The notes: generated by a model from the letters alone, not told the origin. A stretch of DNA of 64,000 nucleotides from CAVWUA01 sp963758025 (GCA_963758025.1 CAVWUA010000003.1:310001-374000), one strand, 5' to 3'. Shown: positions 1 to 9,248, counted from the first letter of the stretch. Numbers and translations are program-made.

Positions 1-931
1 GTTGATCAGGGCGTAATAGAGTTCCCGGAGCGGGTCGCGCCCGCCGACACACACCCAGGGCCGTTCGGCAGGGTCCATCAGCCGGTGCCGGCAGAGATGT
101 TCCGTGTCCTCGGCGGCCACCGCGCCGATCCAGAACGCCGCGCGTTGCTCGGCGGTCCACGTCCGCGAGAGTGCGGCGATCCGCACCAGGAACGCGGCGC
201 GGCCGAGCCCTTCGCGCCTCGCCAGCCGGACGCCGGAGGCGACTGCCTCGGGATCGAGCGTCTCGGGCAGCGGCCATGGCAGGCTCGCCGCCAGGACGGT
301 ATGCCTCGCCAGGGTCGCGAGCATCTCCCCAGCCAGGGTCGTATGACTGGCGATGATCCGCCCGTGCTCGTCCACGGCAACCAGTTTCGTGTGCGACCCC
401 GGCCAGACGTAGAGGCTCCGGCGACGCTCGGCCAACGGCGGCGGCGTTCGCCGGGAATTGCTGATTCCAGAGTCCCAGGGTCTCGCATTCCTCCCCCCGC
501 ATGACATCGGCCAGGGCCCAGCCGTCCGGGCCGTCGCCGGGCGGTGTGCGCACGCCGGGAAGGAACAGGAGCGGCACGTCGGCGATCTCCGGCCGATCGC
601 GCCAGACGGCCGCGCGGGCCAGGTCGTCGATGCCGGCGGGAGCCTCGACGTGCGGGACGGCCTCCAGGCCGACCTCGCTGGTGAGCATCCCGGCGACCAC
701 GATCCGGTCCGGCCGGTCGATCCCGCCCGCCTGGAGAACCTCGGTGATGACGTCACGGACCGCCCAGGCGAGCGCCTGCCCCTGGCCCGCCTCCGCGACA
801 TCGCGCGCCCCGATCGACCGTCGCGCGGTGGCGACGATCGTGGAACCGCGGACCAGTCGGGCGCGGGTGTTCGTCGTACCGCCATCGAGGGCGACGGTCC
901 AGATTCTTGAAGGAAGTCGGAAGTGCGCCAC
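1..931 (-). CDS. dgoK: 2-dehydro-3-deoxygalactonokinase, partial and frameshifted
   Basis: Phosphorylates 2-keto-3-deoxygalactonate in galactonate/galacturonate catabolism (DgoK family, ASKHA fold). The minus-strand protein begins at a GTG at 931, about 9 bases after an AAGG, and soon shows the ASKHA phosphate loop ALDGGTTNTR, then MRGEECETLGL. Near 430 the frame shifts by one base and continues with VWPGSHTKLVAVDEHGRI, a typical DgoK segment, and later GAVAAEDTEHLCRHRL. The 3' end runs off the window, so only the first ~310 residues are visible. It is divergent from the NtrC-like regulator at 1070, which might control it; that is inference from position only. Confidence 0.85.
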   Translation of the reverse strand, partial: MAHFRLPSRIWTVALDGGTTNTRARLVRGSTIVATARRSIGARDVAEAGQGQALAWAVRDVITEVLQAGGIDRPDRIVVAGMLTSEVGLEAVPHVEAPAGIDDLARAAVWRDRPEIADVPLLFLPGVRTPPGDGPDGWALADVMRGEECETLGLWNQQFPANAAAVGRASPEPLRLAGVAHETGCRGRARADHRQSYDPGWGDARDPGEAYRPGGEPAMAAARDARSRGSRLRRPAGEARRARPRRVPGADRRTLADVDRRATRGVLDRRGGRRGHGTSLPAPADGPCRTALGVCRRARPAPGTLLRPDQ

Positions 932-1069
932 GTTTTCGCTTGCCTTCCTATTCGAGACGGGGCATCCTGAGACCACGGGCGCCTTGCCCCGGAGCCTCCC
1001 CGCTCGGTCCGGGAAATCACGACGGACGGCGGCGCCGCCGTTACTCTTCAAGGCTAACCGATCATCCTC

Positions 1070-2491
1070 ATGGCGCCTCCTCGCCTTTTCGGCATCCGCC
1101 GGCTCAACGCGCTGTTTGGTCCGGCACGTGAAGCCGTTTTCGTGCTCGACGCCCAGTGCCGGCTGGTGTACGCCAACCGTGCGTGGGAGGAACTGACCGG
1201 CCACGACGCCGAGACCGTGGCGGGCATGGAATGCTTGCCCCCCGGCCCAAACTCCGACGGCCCTCTGTCCCAGCTCGGCAGCAGTTTCTGTCCGACGCCC
1301 GAGGCCCTCTCCGGACAGCCCTCGGGCGGGGCGACCCTGATCGTGCACGCCGGGGGCGAACGCCTCTGGCGGCGACTGGAGTTCTGGCCGTATCACGACG
1401 CGCGGAACCAGTTGATCGGCCTGCTCGGCCTGGTGCGTGAGCCGGACGCCTCGCCGCATGCTCCAGACAGCGATTCCCAGCGCATCCGGGCCGATCTGCA
1501 AGAGGTCCGCGATCGGCTTCGCCATCGGTTCGGCTTCGACACCCTGATCGGGCGGGGACCGAGCCACCAGCGCCTCCTTGATCAGATCGCCACGGCGGCC
1601 TCAACCCGCGTGCCCGTGCTGATCGTCGGCGAGCCGGGGACGGGCCGCCGCCTCGTCGCTCGCACGATTCACCAGCGAGGGGCTCGACCAAACGCACTCC
1701 TGATCCCGCTCGACTGCGCGGCGCTGCCCCCCGAGATCCTCGAACACGAGCTCTTTGGCGACATCCGCGAGGAAACGTTCCCCGGCACGTCGCGCCTGAA
1801 CCTTCCCGAGAACGCGAGCGTGCTCTTGCTCGAATTTCTCGACCTTCCGCGCGACCTTCAGGGCCGCCTTGCCTCGGTGAGCGAACCGCATGGCCGCATC
1901 CTGGCGACCAGCACGCTCGACCCGGAACAGGCCCGCCGCCAGGACCGCCTCCGTGGCGATCTTTATTTCCGAATGACGACGCTGGTCATCCGTCTTCAGC
2001 CGTTACGCGACCGCCTGGAGGAACTTCCGTTACTGGCCCAACACCTGCTGGAGCGGGCCAACCAGCGGAGTAACCGCCGCCGCGCCGGGTTCACCGCCGA
2101 GGCGATGAAGACCCTGACCGCCTACGACTGGCCAGGCAACCTCCGCGAGCTGACCCGCGTGATCGACGCCGCGCACGAACGGACGGGGGGCGACCTGATC
2201 GGCGTGACTGACCTGCCCGCCGCGATCCGGGGCCATCTGGGCGCGTCGTACACGCCCCCGCCATTGCCGGTGCCGATCACCCCCCTGGACGACCTGCTGA
2301 CCCAGCTTGAACGGCGCCTGATCGAGCAGGCTCTGCAGCGCGCTCGCCAGAATAAGTCACGCGCCGCGGAACTGCTCGACATCTCCCGGCCGCGGCTCTA
2401 TCGCCGGATCAAGGAGTTGAACATCCCCGAGGAACCCGAGCCCGCCGAGGAGTCCTCGGACCCGCTGCCGAATCATTCTCCGGAACGATGA
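1070..2491 (+). CDS. NtrC-like regulator with PAS domain, degenerate AAA+ domain and Fis-type HTH
   Basis: A 473-residue one-component regulator. Residues ~15-125 form a PAS-like sensor (VFVLDAQCRLVYANRAWEEL). Residues ~155-395 resemble the AAA+ domain of sigma-54 activators, with PLRDRLEELPLLAQHLL and WPGNLREL conserved. The C-terminus (~425-460) is a Fis-type HTH (NKSRAAELLDISRPRLYRRI). Key catalytic motifs are altered: Walker A reads GEPGTGRR, where the Lys is Arg; the GAFTGA loop that contacts sigma-54 is absent after HELFGD; and the Walker B region reads VLLLEFLD. By comparison with known activators lacking GAFTGA (TyrR, VpsR), it probably acts at sigma-70-type promoters or as a repressor without ATP hydrolysis. 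The frame is intact. Confidence 0.85.
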   Translation: MAPPRLFGIRRLNALFGPAREAVFVLDAQCRLVYANRAWEELTGHDAETVAGMECLPPGPNSDGPLSQLGSSFCPTPEALSGQPSGGATLIVHAGGERLWRRLEFWPYHDARNQLIGLLGLVREPDASPHAPDSDSQRIRADLQEVRDRLRHRFGFDTLIGRGPSHQRLLDQIATAASTRVPVLIVGEPGTGRRLVARTIHQRGARPNALLIPLDCAALPPEILEHELFGDIREETFPGTSRLNLPENASVLLLEFLDLPRDLQGRLASVSEPHGRILATSTLDPEQARRQDRLRGDLYFRMTTLVIRLQPLRDRLEELPLLAQHLLERANQRSNRRRAGFTAEAMKTLTAYDWPGNLRELTRVIDAAHERTGGDLIGVTDLPAAIRGHLGASYTPPPLPVPITPLDDLLTQLERRLIEQALQRARQNKSRAAELLDISRPRLYRRIKELNIPEEPEPAEESSDPLPNHSPER

Positions 2492-2703
2492 GCCTCGATC
2501 GGTCGGGACGGGAGATTGGCCCGGGTTCTCTCCTTTCGAGGAATCTCTTGCTCTGGAGGCTCAATCCGGGGCGATGGGCCCGATTCCGCGGTGACATTCT
2601 CCGTTGCCGCGAAGAGTTGCTTGCAACCGGCCATGTTCCCAGCCATAATTCATTTCCGTGCGATGTGTCGGTGACATCCGCTTCGAGGGGAAGGAGGCTC
2701 GTG

Positions 2704-3333
2704 ATGTCGCAGCCGGTTCCCACGGCGTTGCCAGGTTCCCTCTCGGACAGGTTGCGGGAGGCACGAGAAGGTTCGCGCGAAGCGATCGGGAAGTCGATCG
2801 AAGCGTGCCGCGATTATCTGATGCTGGTCGCTCGCCGCCAGGTTCCCTCGGACCTGTGCGCCAAGGTGAGCGATTCGGACCTGGTTCAGGATGCCTTTCT
2901 CGAAGCCCAGCGGGACTTCGCGCAGTTCAACGGAGAAACCGAACTGGAACTGCGGCTCTGGCTCTGTCGCATCCTGCTGAACAACGCGTCGCATCTGCGG
3001 CGGTATTACAAGGAATCCAAAAAACGCGATGTCCGTCGGGAAGTCCCGATCCACTTCGACAACTCCTCGTCCCGGGGGCCGATCGATCTCACCGACGACA
3101 TCAGCACGCCCAGCATGCGCGTCCAGCGCGAGGAATTTTCCCTGGCGGTGAAGTTCGTCCTCAAACGCCTCTCGGAGCGGGAGCGGCGGATCGTGGTCCT
3201 GAGGAATCAGGATCAACTGACCTTCATCCAGATCAGCCAGCGGCTGGGTTGTTCGGAAACGACGGTCAAGAACCTCTGGAGCCGGGCCGTCAACCGCATG
3301 GAACGGGAACTCCGACTCCTCGGCGTTCTCTAG
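2704..3333 (+). CDS. ECF-type RNA polymerase sigma factor
   Basis: A 209-residue sigma-70 family protein. Sigma region 2 covers about residues 45-105 (SDLVQDAFLEAQRDFAQF, then an RLWLCRILLNNASHLRR segment). Sigma region 4 is near the C-terminus (LSERERRIVVLRNQDQLTF, then GCSETTVKNLWSRAVNRM). The frame is open upstream to 2488, but an AAGGAGG about 7 bases before the ATG at 2704 fixes that start. No anti-sigma gene lies next to it; the closest candidate is far away at 51609. It is the planctomycete type in which region 4 ends close to the C-terminus. The regulon is unknown. Confidence 0.9.
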   Translation: MSQPVPTALPGSLSDRLREAREGSREAIGKSIEACRDYLMLVARRQVPSDLCAKVSDSDLVQDAFLEAQRDFAQFNGETELELRLWLCRILLNNASHLRRYYKESKKRDVRREVPIHFDNSSSRGPIDLTDDISTPSMRVQREEFSLAVKFVLKRLSERERRIVVLRNQDQLTFIQISQRLGCSETTVKNLWSRAVNRMERELRLLGVL

Positions 3334-3371
3334 CGCTGGTTCAATCAACCGGTTGTGCACGATCTCATTCC

Positions 3372-3409
3372 GGGTGGCTGGTGACTCGTCCGCGAGATCC
3401 CAGCCATCC
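3372..3409. repeat. Degenerate palindromic element, GTGGCTGG/CCAGCCA family
   Basis: Arms 3372-3388 and 3393-3409 pair at 13 of 17 positions around a TCCG loop. The core (GTGGCTGG...CTCGTCCGCGAGA...CCAGCCA) is the same as the much better paired element at 60012-60097, so the two belong to one dispersed family. A further short pair, GTTGTGC and GCACAAC, brackets it. It lies just downstream of the sigma-factor gene. Confidence 0.6.
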
Positions 3410-3584
3410 TCTCGCACAACAGAACTCTTGATCCGGCACTTGGTGAACGACGTTGGCTCCGGCACCCACAGCGAGGGACAGTGAGAGACGCCTTCCCTCA
3501 GTGGGCGAGTTCTGCTAGAGATTGTGGTGATTTTCGGGACGGACCCGAGACGCCCGGCGGCATGGACGCGAACGAGCCCACCAC

Positions 3585-4808
3585 ATGCGCATCTTCCTCT
3601 CGGCCGGCGAACCCAGCGGTGACCTGCACGCGGCCAACCTCGTCCGGGCGCTCCGCAAGCGCCTTCCGGAAGCGGAATTCGTCGGCTTCGGCGGCCCCTG
3701 TCTGGAAGCCTCCGGCGCGCGATTGCTGTATCCCCTGGTCGAGCTGGCGGTCATGTGGTTTGGCCGGGTGCTCCTGAACCTGCACAAGTTCCTGGCCCTG
3801 GCGTCGCTGGCCGACCGGCACTTCCGCCACGAGCGGCCCGACGCGGTCATCCTGATCGACTACCCCGGCTTCCACTGGTGGATCGCCTGGCGGGCGAAGG
3901 TCCGGGGCATTCCGGTCTTCTACTACGTCCCGCCGCAGCTCTGGGCGTGGGCCGGCTGGCGGGTGAAGAAGGTCCGCAAGTACGTCGATCACGTCCTGTG
4001 CAGCCTGCCGTTCGAGCCGGACTGGTACCACGCGCGGGGCGTGCCGGGAGCCGTGCACGTCGGTCACCCGTACTTCGACGAGCTTGCCGAACGCACGCTC
4101 GATGATTCTTTCCTGGACGAACAGCGTCGCCGGGGCGGGCCGATCGTGGCCCTTCTGCCCGGCTCCCGCTCGCAGGAGATCACGAGGAATTTCCCCCTGA
4201 TGCTCCGGGCCGCCGCCATCGTCGCGCAACGCCGGCCCGACGCGCGGTTCCTGGTCGCTTGCCTGCGAGAAAAGCATCGCGCGATGGTTCGGGAAATCCT
4301 CCGGGAATCAGGCATTTCCCTTCCCAATCTGGAGATTCACCAGGGACGCACGCCGGAGCTGATCCGCCTGGCCGATGTCGCGTGGGCGGTCTCCGGCTCG
4401 GTCGGTCTGGAACTGATGGTCGAGGCCCTGCCGACCGTGGTCGTTTACAAGATCCGTCCGATCGACCTGATGATCGCTCGGCCGTTCATCAAGGCGAAAT
4501 TCATCAGCCTGGTCAACCTCCTGGCCGACGCCGAGGTGATGCCCGAGTATCTGACCGACCGCGACGTTTCGGGCGAGATGGCCGATTGGGCCTCGAAGTG
4601 GCTCGATCACCCCGCCGAGCGTGCAAAGGCCGCGAAGGCGCTGGCCGACCTCCGAGATCGCGTGGCCCGGCCAGGGGCCTCGGAACGTGCCGCCGCGCGG
4701 ATTGCCGACGTTCTGGCCGCATCCCCCTCCCCAGATCACCAACAACCCGCTCCCCACGTTCCGCCCCACCACGAACCCTCCCGCAACGGCAAGACCGCCG
4801 CGCGCTGA
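3585..4808 (+). CDS. lpxB: Lipid-A-disaccharide synthase
   Basis: Joins UDP-2,3-diacylglucosamine and lipid X to make the lipid A disaccharide (GT19 family, peripheral membrane). The 407-residue protein starts MRIFLSAGEPSGDLHAANLV, the classic LpxB opening, and carries PDAVILIDYPGFHW, PVFYYVPPQLWAWAGWR, LLPGSRSQEITRNFP and the C-terminal SGSVGLELM / PTVVVYK segments. The length is near the family norm and the frame is intact. Together with lpxI and lpxD (8.3-10.4 kb) and lpxA (54 kb) it shows that the organism makes lipid A. The last ~35 residues are Pro/His-rich and poorly conserved. Confidence 0.97.
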   Translation: MRIFLSAGEPSGDLHAANLVRALRKRLPEAEFVGFGGPCLEASGARLLYPLVELAVMWFGRVLLNLHKFLALASLADRHFRHERPDAVILIDYPGFHWWIAWRAKVRGIPVFYYVPPQLWAWAGWRVKKVRKYVDHVLCSLPFEPDWYHARGVPGAVHVGHPYFDELAERTLDDSFLDEQRRRGGPIVALLPGSRSQEITRNFPLMLRAAAIVAQRRPDARFLVACLREKHRAMVREILRESGISLPNLEIHQGRTPELIRLADVAWAVSGSVGLELMVEALPTVVVYKIRPIDLMIARPFIKAKFISLVNLLADAEVMPEYLTDRDVSGEMADWASKWLDHPAERAKAAKALADLRDRVARPGASERAAARIADVLAASPSPDHQQPAPHVPPHHEPSRNGKTAAR

Positions 4809-5139
4809 CGGAACGCGCAATCCTTCAAATCCCCCGAATCGCACCCATTCTGGCACGCGATTGGCTGGAATGGGCAGCAGCTATCCATTGGGAGATCTGG
4901 CAAAGGCTCGCAACCTGGGACAGGTGGTTTGCGGCATGAAACGCCGCAAAACCCTGTCGGGGCTGGTGTCGAATTCTCAAGATCCCCCATGAGGGATGCG
5001 TACTGCCTTGTCAACCTGGCGAGGCAAGTAGTTGCATTTACCGGATGGTTGAATGAGCCAAAGCGGCGGACGCGGCCACGATCCATCGGAGGTTCTCGGC
5101 CTGCGTCCCGCGTCGTAGCTGAGGAGAGGACCGACAACC
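4809..5139. other. Intergenic stretch without a recognisable gene
   Basis: A 331-base gap between lpxB and the Asn-rich repeat protein. I see no convincing reading frame on either strand. A GAGGAGAGG purine tract just before 5140 is the ribosome-binding site of the next gene, so its promoter must lie in this stretch. Confidence 0.5.
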
Positions 5140-6052
5140 ATGAGAACGCAACACACATTTCGGCCGACCGTGGTGAACCAACTGGAAGATCGCGTGGTTC
5201 TGAACAACGGCACCGGGGTCGGGCTCGGATCAAACCCGCTCCTGTTCGCCTACGTGAACCAGCTTGACCAGTCCGCCCTGAACTCGTTCCCCGGCCGCCT
5301 GAGCCTGGGCGACCTGGAAAATCGATATCACGCGGCGGGAAGCATCTTCCAGCAGCTCGGTCATAACAACCTGGCCAACATCTACTTCGGACGTGCCGAG
5401 GCGCTTCAGAACCTGAGCCACAACAACGGCTTCCTGAACAACGGCGCCTCACGGGAACAACAACGGCTCGCTGCTGGCCTTCCGTCGCGCGGCCCTGCTC
5501 GGAAATAACAACGGCTTCCTGAACAACGGCGCCTTCGGGAACAACAACGGCTTCCTGAACAACGGCGCCTTCGGGAACAACAACGGCTTCCTGAACAACG
5601 GCGCCTTCGGGAACAACAACGGCTTCCTGAACAACGGCGCCTTTGGGAATAACAACGGTTTCCTGAACAACGGCGCCTTCGGGAATAACAACGGTTTCCT
5701 GAACAACGGCGCCTTCGGGAATAACGGGGCTCTCCAGAACCTGTTCCGCACGAACCCAGGGCCGTATGCCCAGCACTATTTCGGTCTCGGTCAAAACAAC
5801 CTGACTGGCAACACCCTGAACAACTACGCTGGCCGTTTCTTGAACAACAACTTCCTGGCGGGGAACAACTTGAACAACTACTCCGGCCCTTTCCTGAACA
5901 ACAACCTGGGGGGTAGTTTTCTGAATAACGGCCTGAACAATCCAGTTTTCCGCAATCCGGGGGCCTACAGCTATTACGCGGGACAGGTCAATCCGTTCTC
6001 GCTCGGCTCAAGGTACTTTCTCCAGCCCGGTCCGTTTGGTCCGTATGGTTGA
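5140..6052 (+). CDS. Asn-rich tandem-repeat protein with LEDR-type N-terminal motif (frameshifted)
   Basis: Function unknown. The N-terminus (FRPTVVNQLEDRVVLNNG) matches the planctomycete exported-protein motif around LEDR, so the protein is probably secreted. A helical segment of ~75 residues follows, then an Asn/Gly-rich region. One inserted base near 5447 breaks the frame; afterwards the protein continues and six 12-residue repeats, GNNNGFLNNGAF, run from 5501 to 5716. Looser Asn-rich repeats (LNNYAGRFLNNNF) and a Tyr/Pro-rich tail ending FGPYG follow to the stop at 6052. The total is about 303 residues. Such Asn/Gly repeats suggest a structural or adhesive surface protein, which is inference. 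A GAGGAGAGG ribosome-binding site precedes the ATG. Confidence 0.75.
5501..5716 (+). repeat. Six tandem copies of a 36-bp in-frame repeat
   Basis: Units begin at 5501, 5537, 5573, 5609, 5645 and 5681. Each encodes GNNNGFLNNGAF and the copies differ only at a few third-codon bases (GGA/GGG, AAC/AAT, GGC/GGT, TTC/TTT). A diverged first unit lies at about 5417-5452. Near-identity at the DNA level implies recent expansion by slippage or recombination. Confidence 0.97.
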
Positions 6053-6094
6053 TCTCCGGGAGTTCTGAGATTTCATCAAGGTGACTGATCCCAT

Positions 6095-6124
6095 GGGGCC
6101 AATCGTCGCGCGACGGTTGGCCCC
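6095..6124 (+). terminator. Strong hairpin downstream of the Asn-rich protein gene
   Basis: The 30 bases form a nearly perfect palindrome (GGGGCCAA...TTGGCCCC around a self-complementary CGTCGCGCGACG core) with one mismatch. It lies about 40 bases after the stop at 6052 and has only a weak T run after it, so it may end transcription or protect the mRNA 3' end. Confidence 0.55.
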
Positions 6125-6241
6125 GATCCTTTGGCGAAAGGGGCCGTGACGGGCTCGGGGGTTGCGTGCGATAATCCGGAAAACGTCACGAGGCATCCAC
6201 CCTCTCCGCCGAATCTCCTTTTGTGAAGCTGAGTTCCCATC

Positions 6242-8389
6242 ATGGCCCACGACACCGAGCGACCCACGAACCGCCTGGCCCACGAGACGAGCCCGTACTT
6301 GCTCCAGCACCAGCACAACCCCGTGAACTGGTACGCCTGGGGCGAGGAAGCGATCGAGGCGGCCCGTCGTGAGGACAAGCCGATCTTCCTGTCGGTCGGC
6401 TATTCGGCCTGCCACTGGTGCCATGTCATGGAGCGGGAGAGCTTCGAGAACCCCGACATCGCCGCCTTGATGAACGACCACTTCATCAATGTGAAGGTCG
6501 ATCGCGAGGAGCGCCCGGATATCGACCAGATCTACATGGCGGCCGTGCAGGCGATGACCGGACACGGCGGCTGGCCGATGTCGGTCTTCCTGACGCCCGA
6601 ATTGAAACCCTTCTTCGGCGGCACGTACTATCCGCCCACCGACGCTCGCGGTCTGCCCGGATTTCCCCGTGTCTTGCAGAGCGTCGCGCGGGCCTGGCAG
6701 GAACGTCGAGACGAGATCGCCACGTCGGCCGGGGAGATGACCAAGCACCTGAGCGCCATGGGGCAGGTTCCACGCGGGGCGGGTGATCTGAATTATCTGA
6801 TGATCGACAACGCCGTGCAGGCTCTCTCCGGAGTCTTCGAGCCTTTGTACGGTGGGTTCGGCCAGGCGCCGAAGTTTCCGCACCCGATGGACATTCAGGT
6901 CTTGCTCCGTCAATTTGGGAGGACCGGCCAGGTCCACGCTCTGCACATGGTCCGACACACGCTCGACCACATGGCCCGGGGCGGGATCTACGACCATCTT
7001 GGCGGCGGTTTCGCCCGGTATTCCACCGACGACCGCTGGCTCGTGCCCCACTTCGAGAAGATGCTTTACGACAACGCCCTGCTGGCCTCCGTGTACCTGG
7101 AAGCCTACCAGGCCACGCGCGACCCGGAAGACGCACGCGTTGCCCGCGAGACGATGGACTACGTGCTCGGCCGCATGACAGGTCCCGAAGGGGCCTTCTA
7201 CGCCACCGAAGACGCCGACAGTGAAGGGGTCGAGGGGAAATATTACGTCTGGTCGCTCGACGAGATCCTCGACGTGCTCGGCGAGGAGCGTGGCCGGACC
7301 TTCGCCGACGTCTATAACGTCACCGAGGCGGGCAACTGGGAAGGGCAGAACATCCTGAACCTGCCCCGGTCGCTCGATCAGGCCGCGCAGGACCTCGGAC
7401 GCGACCTGGATGAACTGCGCCCGGAGCTGGCCGAGGACCGGACCAAGTTGCTCGAACGCCGCGAAACGCGGGTTCCGCCGGGCAAGGATACGAAGATCCT
7501 CACCTCGTGGAATGGCCTGATGATCGCCGCTCTCGCCCGGGGCGGGCGCATCCTGGAGATTGAGAAATTCATCGAGGCCGCGCGAACGGCCGCCGGATTC
7601 CTGCTCGATAATCTGCGTCAGGAGGACGGGCGGCTCCTGCACAGCTACAAGGACGACCGGGCGCGGTTCAACGCCTATCTCGACGATTACGCCTGCCTGA
7701 TCGACGGCCTGACGCGGCTATTCGAGGCCACGGGCGAGCTTCGGTGGATCGAGTCCGCGCTGGAACTGACCGACATCATGATCGACGAGTTCGCCGACAC
7801 GGAGCAGGGGGGGTTCTTCTACACGGGCCGGAGTCACGAGCAACTGATCGTGCGGCAGAAGGAACTGTACGACAACGCGACACCCTCGGGCAACGCGATG
7901 GCCGCGACCGCCCTCGTGCGGCTGGGGGCCTTGACCGGCCGCAACGAGCTGACCGCCCGAGGCCAGGGGACGCTCCAGGCCGCCTCCATGATCCTGGAGA
8001 AGGCCCCAACCGCCGCCGGGCAGAGCCTCATCGCGCTCGACTTTCTACTGGCGACGGCGCGCGAAATCGCCGTGATCGCCGGAGACGATCCGACCGAGTT
8101 CCGCGCGGTGCTCGAAGCGATCGCCGCTCGTTACGCACCGAACGAGGTCGTCGCGCCGTCGCCGGGCGGGCCGGCCCCCGCCAAGCTGACCGCGCTCGTG
8201 CCACTTCTGGCCGACCGTCCCGCGCGGGACGGTCGGACGACGACCTACATCTGCCGGAACTTCACCTGTCAGGAGCCGGTCCTTGGTATCGAGGGGGTGG
8301 AGCAGGCTCTCCGCGACTGCGCCTTGAGCCGGCCTCACGCGGCCACTTCGGGCGTCTCAGGCTCCACGGCGACGATCGAGAGGCCATAG
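6242..8389 (+). CDS. DUF255/SPATA20-type thioredoxin-domain protein (YyaL family)
   Basis: A 715-residue protein with an N-terminal thioredoxin-like domain (Thioredox_DsbH type). Residues ~20-170 carry the CxxC redox pair in YSACHWCHVMERESFEN and GGWPMSVFLTPELKPFFGGT. An (alpha/alpha)6-barrel glycan-hydrolase-like domain follows (MARGGIYDHLGGGFARYSTD, PHFEKMLYDNALL, DTKILTSWNGLMIAALAR). The family is widespread (human SPATA20, B. subtilis YyaL), but its reaction is not settled. Length and motifs are typical and the frame is intact. Its 3' end overlaps the convergent lpxI gene by 55 bases. No signal peptide is seen, so it is probably cytoplasmic. Confidence 0.93.
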   Translation: MAHDTERPTNRLAHETSPYLLQHQHNPVNWYAWGEEAIEAARREDKPIFLSVGYSACHWCHVMERESFENPDIAALMNDHFINVKVDREERPDIDQIYMAAVQAMTGHGGWPMSVFLTPELKPFFGGTYYPPTDARGLPGFPRVLQSVARAWQERRDEIATSAGEMTKHLSAMGQVPRGAGDLNYLMIDNAVQALSGVFEPLYGGFGQAPKFPHPMDIQVLLRQFGRTGQVHALHMVRHTLDHMARGGIYDHLGGGFARYSTDDRWLVPHFEKMLYDNALLASVYLEAYQATRDPEDARVARETMDYVLGRMTGPEGAFYATEDADSEGVEGKYYVWSLDEILDVLGEERGRTFADVYNVTEAGNWEGQNILNLPRSLDQAAQDLGRDLDELRPELAEDRTKLLERRETRVPPGKDTKILTSWNGLMIAALARGGRILEIEKFIEAARTAAGFLLDNLRQEDGRLLHSYKDDRARFNAYLDDYACLIDGLTRLFEATGELRWIESALELTDIMIDEFADTEQGGFFYTGRSHEQLIVRQKELYDNATPSGNAMAATALVRLGALTGRNELTARGQGTLQAASMILEKAPTAAGQSLIALDFLLATAREIAVIAGDDPTEFRAVLEAIAARYAPNEVVAPSPGGPAPAKLTALVPLLADRPARDGRTTTYICRNFTCQEPVLGIEGVEQALRDCALSRPHAATSGVSGSTATIERP

Positions 8390-9248
8390 CGGTCGGCCAG
8401 GGCGACGACATCGGCCTGATCGACGACGATGGTCTTGCTCGGCCTCGATCGCCAGGCAGCGGGCGCCGGCCCTGTGCAGGTTGTCGATCGTGTCCACGCC
8501 GATCGTGGGAACGTCGAACCGCATGTCCTGCTGCGGCTTGGCGACCTTCACCAGCGTCCAGCCGCCGGCCCGGCAGAGTACGCCGGCGCGCTCGATGCAG
8601 CGGTCGGTCCCTTCGATCGCCTCGACGGCCAGCGCGGCGCACTCCTTGACGGCGACGCACTGGCCGACATCGAGCCGGCCCATCTCCTTGGCCAGCATCC
8701 AGCCGAACTCGATGTCCTTCCGTTCCGCCGGCGTCGGGCGGCGTCGGGTCAGGGTTCCCTTGGTCACGAGTAGCTCCGGGCAATACTCCAGGGCCGATCC
8801 GAACGTGATTCCATCACGCTCGAACTCGGCGATGACACCCAACAAGAATGAGTCGTCTTTCTTGTCCCCGCGGCACGTCCGGTACCACCATTGCAGCGTG
8901 CGCAGGTCGGGGCAGAGCTGGACGAACCGCCAGGGGGTGTACATCACGCTCTTGGTCACCTTGCCCGCCATGACGATCCGCTTCACGCGCCTGTCGCTTG
9001 AACGCACGGATCAAACCGCCGAGCTTGGAAACGCCGACGAATTCGAACGAGTCGCAGAGGCGGGCCAGCTCCTCGCTCGCCTCGTAGCGGATGCCGACGC
9101 AGGCGATCGGCAATCCTTGACGTTTCGCGGCCTCGGCGAACAGGATCGGGAACCGGCCGCTTCCGGCCAGCAATCCGATCGGCTCGACGGCCGAGGTCCG
9201 GCGGACGTTCCGGCGTTGGGTCGTGGTCAGGAGAGGCACCGAAAACAC
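8335..9248 (-). CDS. lpxI: UDP-2,3-diacylglucosamine diphosphatase LpxI (two frameshifts)
   Basis: Hydrolyses UDP-2,3-diacylglucosamine to lipid X in lipid A synthesis; LpxI replaces LpxH in many bacteria. The N-terminal part shows PIGLLAGSGRFPILFAEAAK and GVSKLGGLIRAFKR. One base is off near 8990, after which the protein resumes RVKRIVMAGKVTK, then GVDTIDNLHRAGARCLAIEA. A second shift near 8430 restores the C-terminus (TIVVDQADVVALADRYGLSI) to a TGA at 8335. About 300 residues in total. The start is a GTG at 9248 but is uncertain, since the conserved part begins ~20 residues in. It lies 54 bases downstream of lpxD on the same strand. Confidence 0.9.

Noticed and set aside
5449..5751. Long minus-strand frame with perfect repeats PKAPLFRKPLLF
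   Set aside because: It is only the antisense reading of the 36-bp repeats; the plus-strand frame has the export motif, ribosome-binding site and sensible codons.
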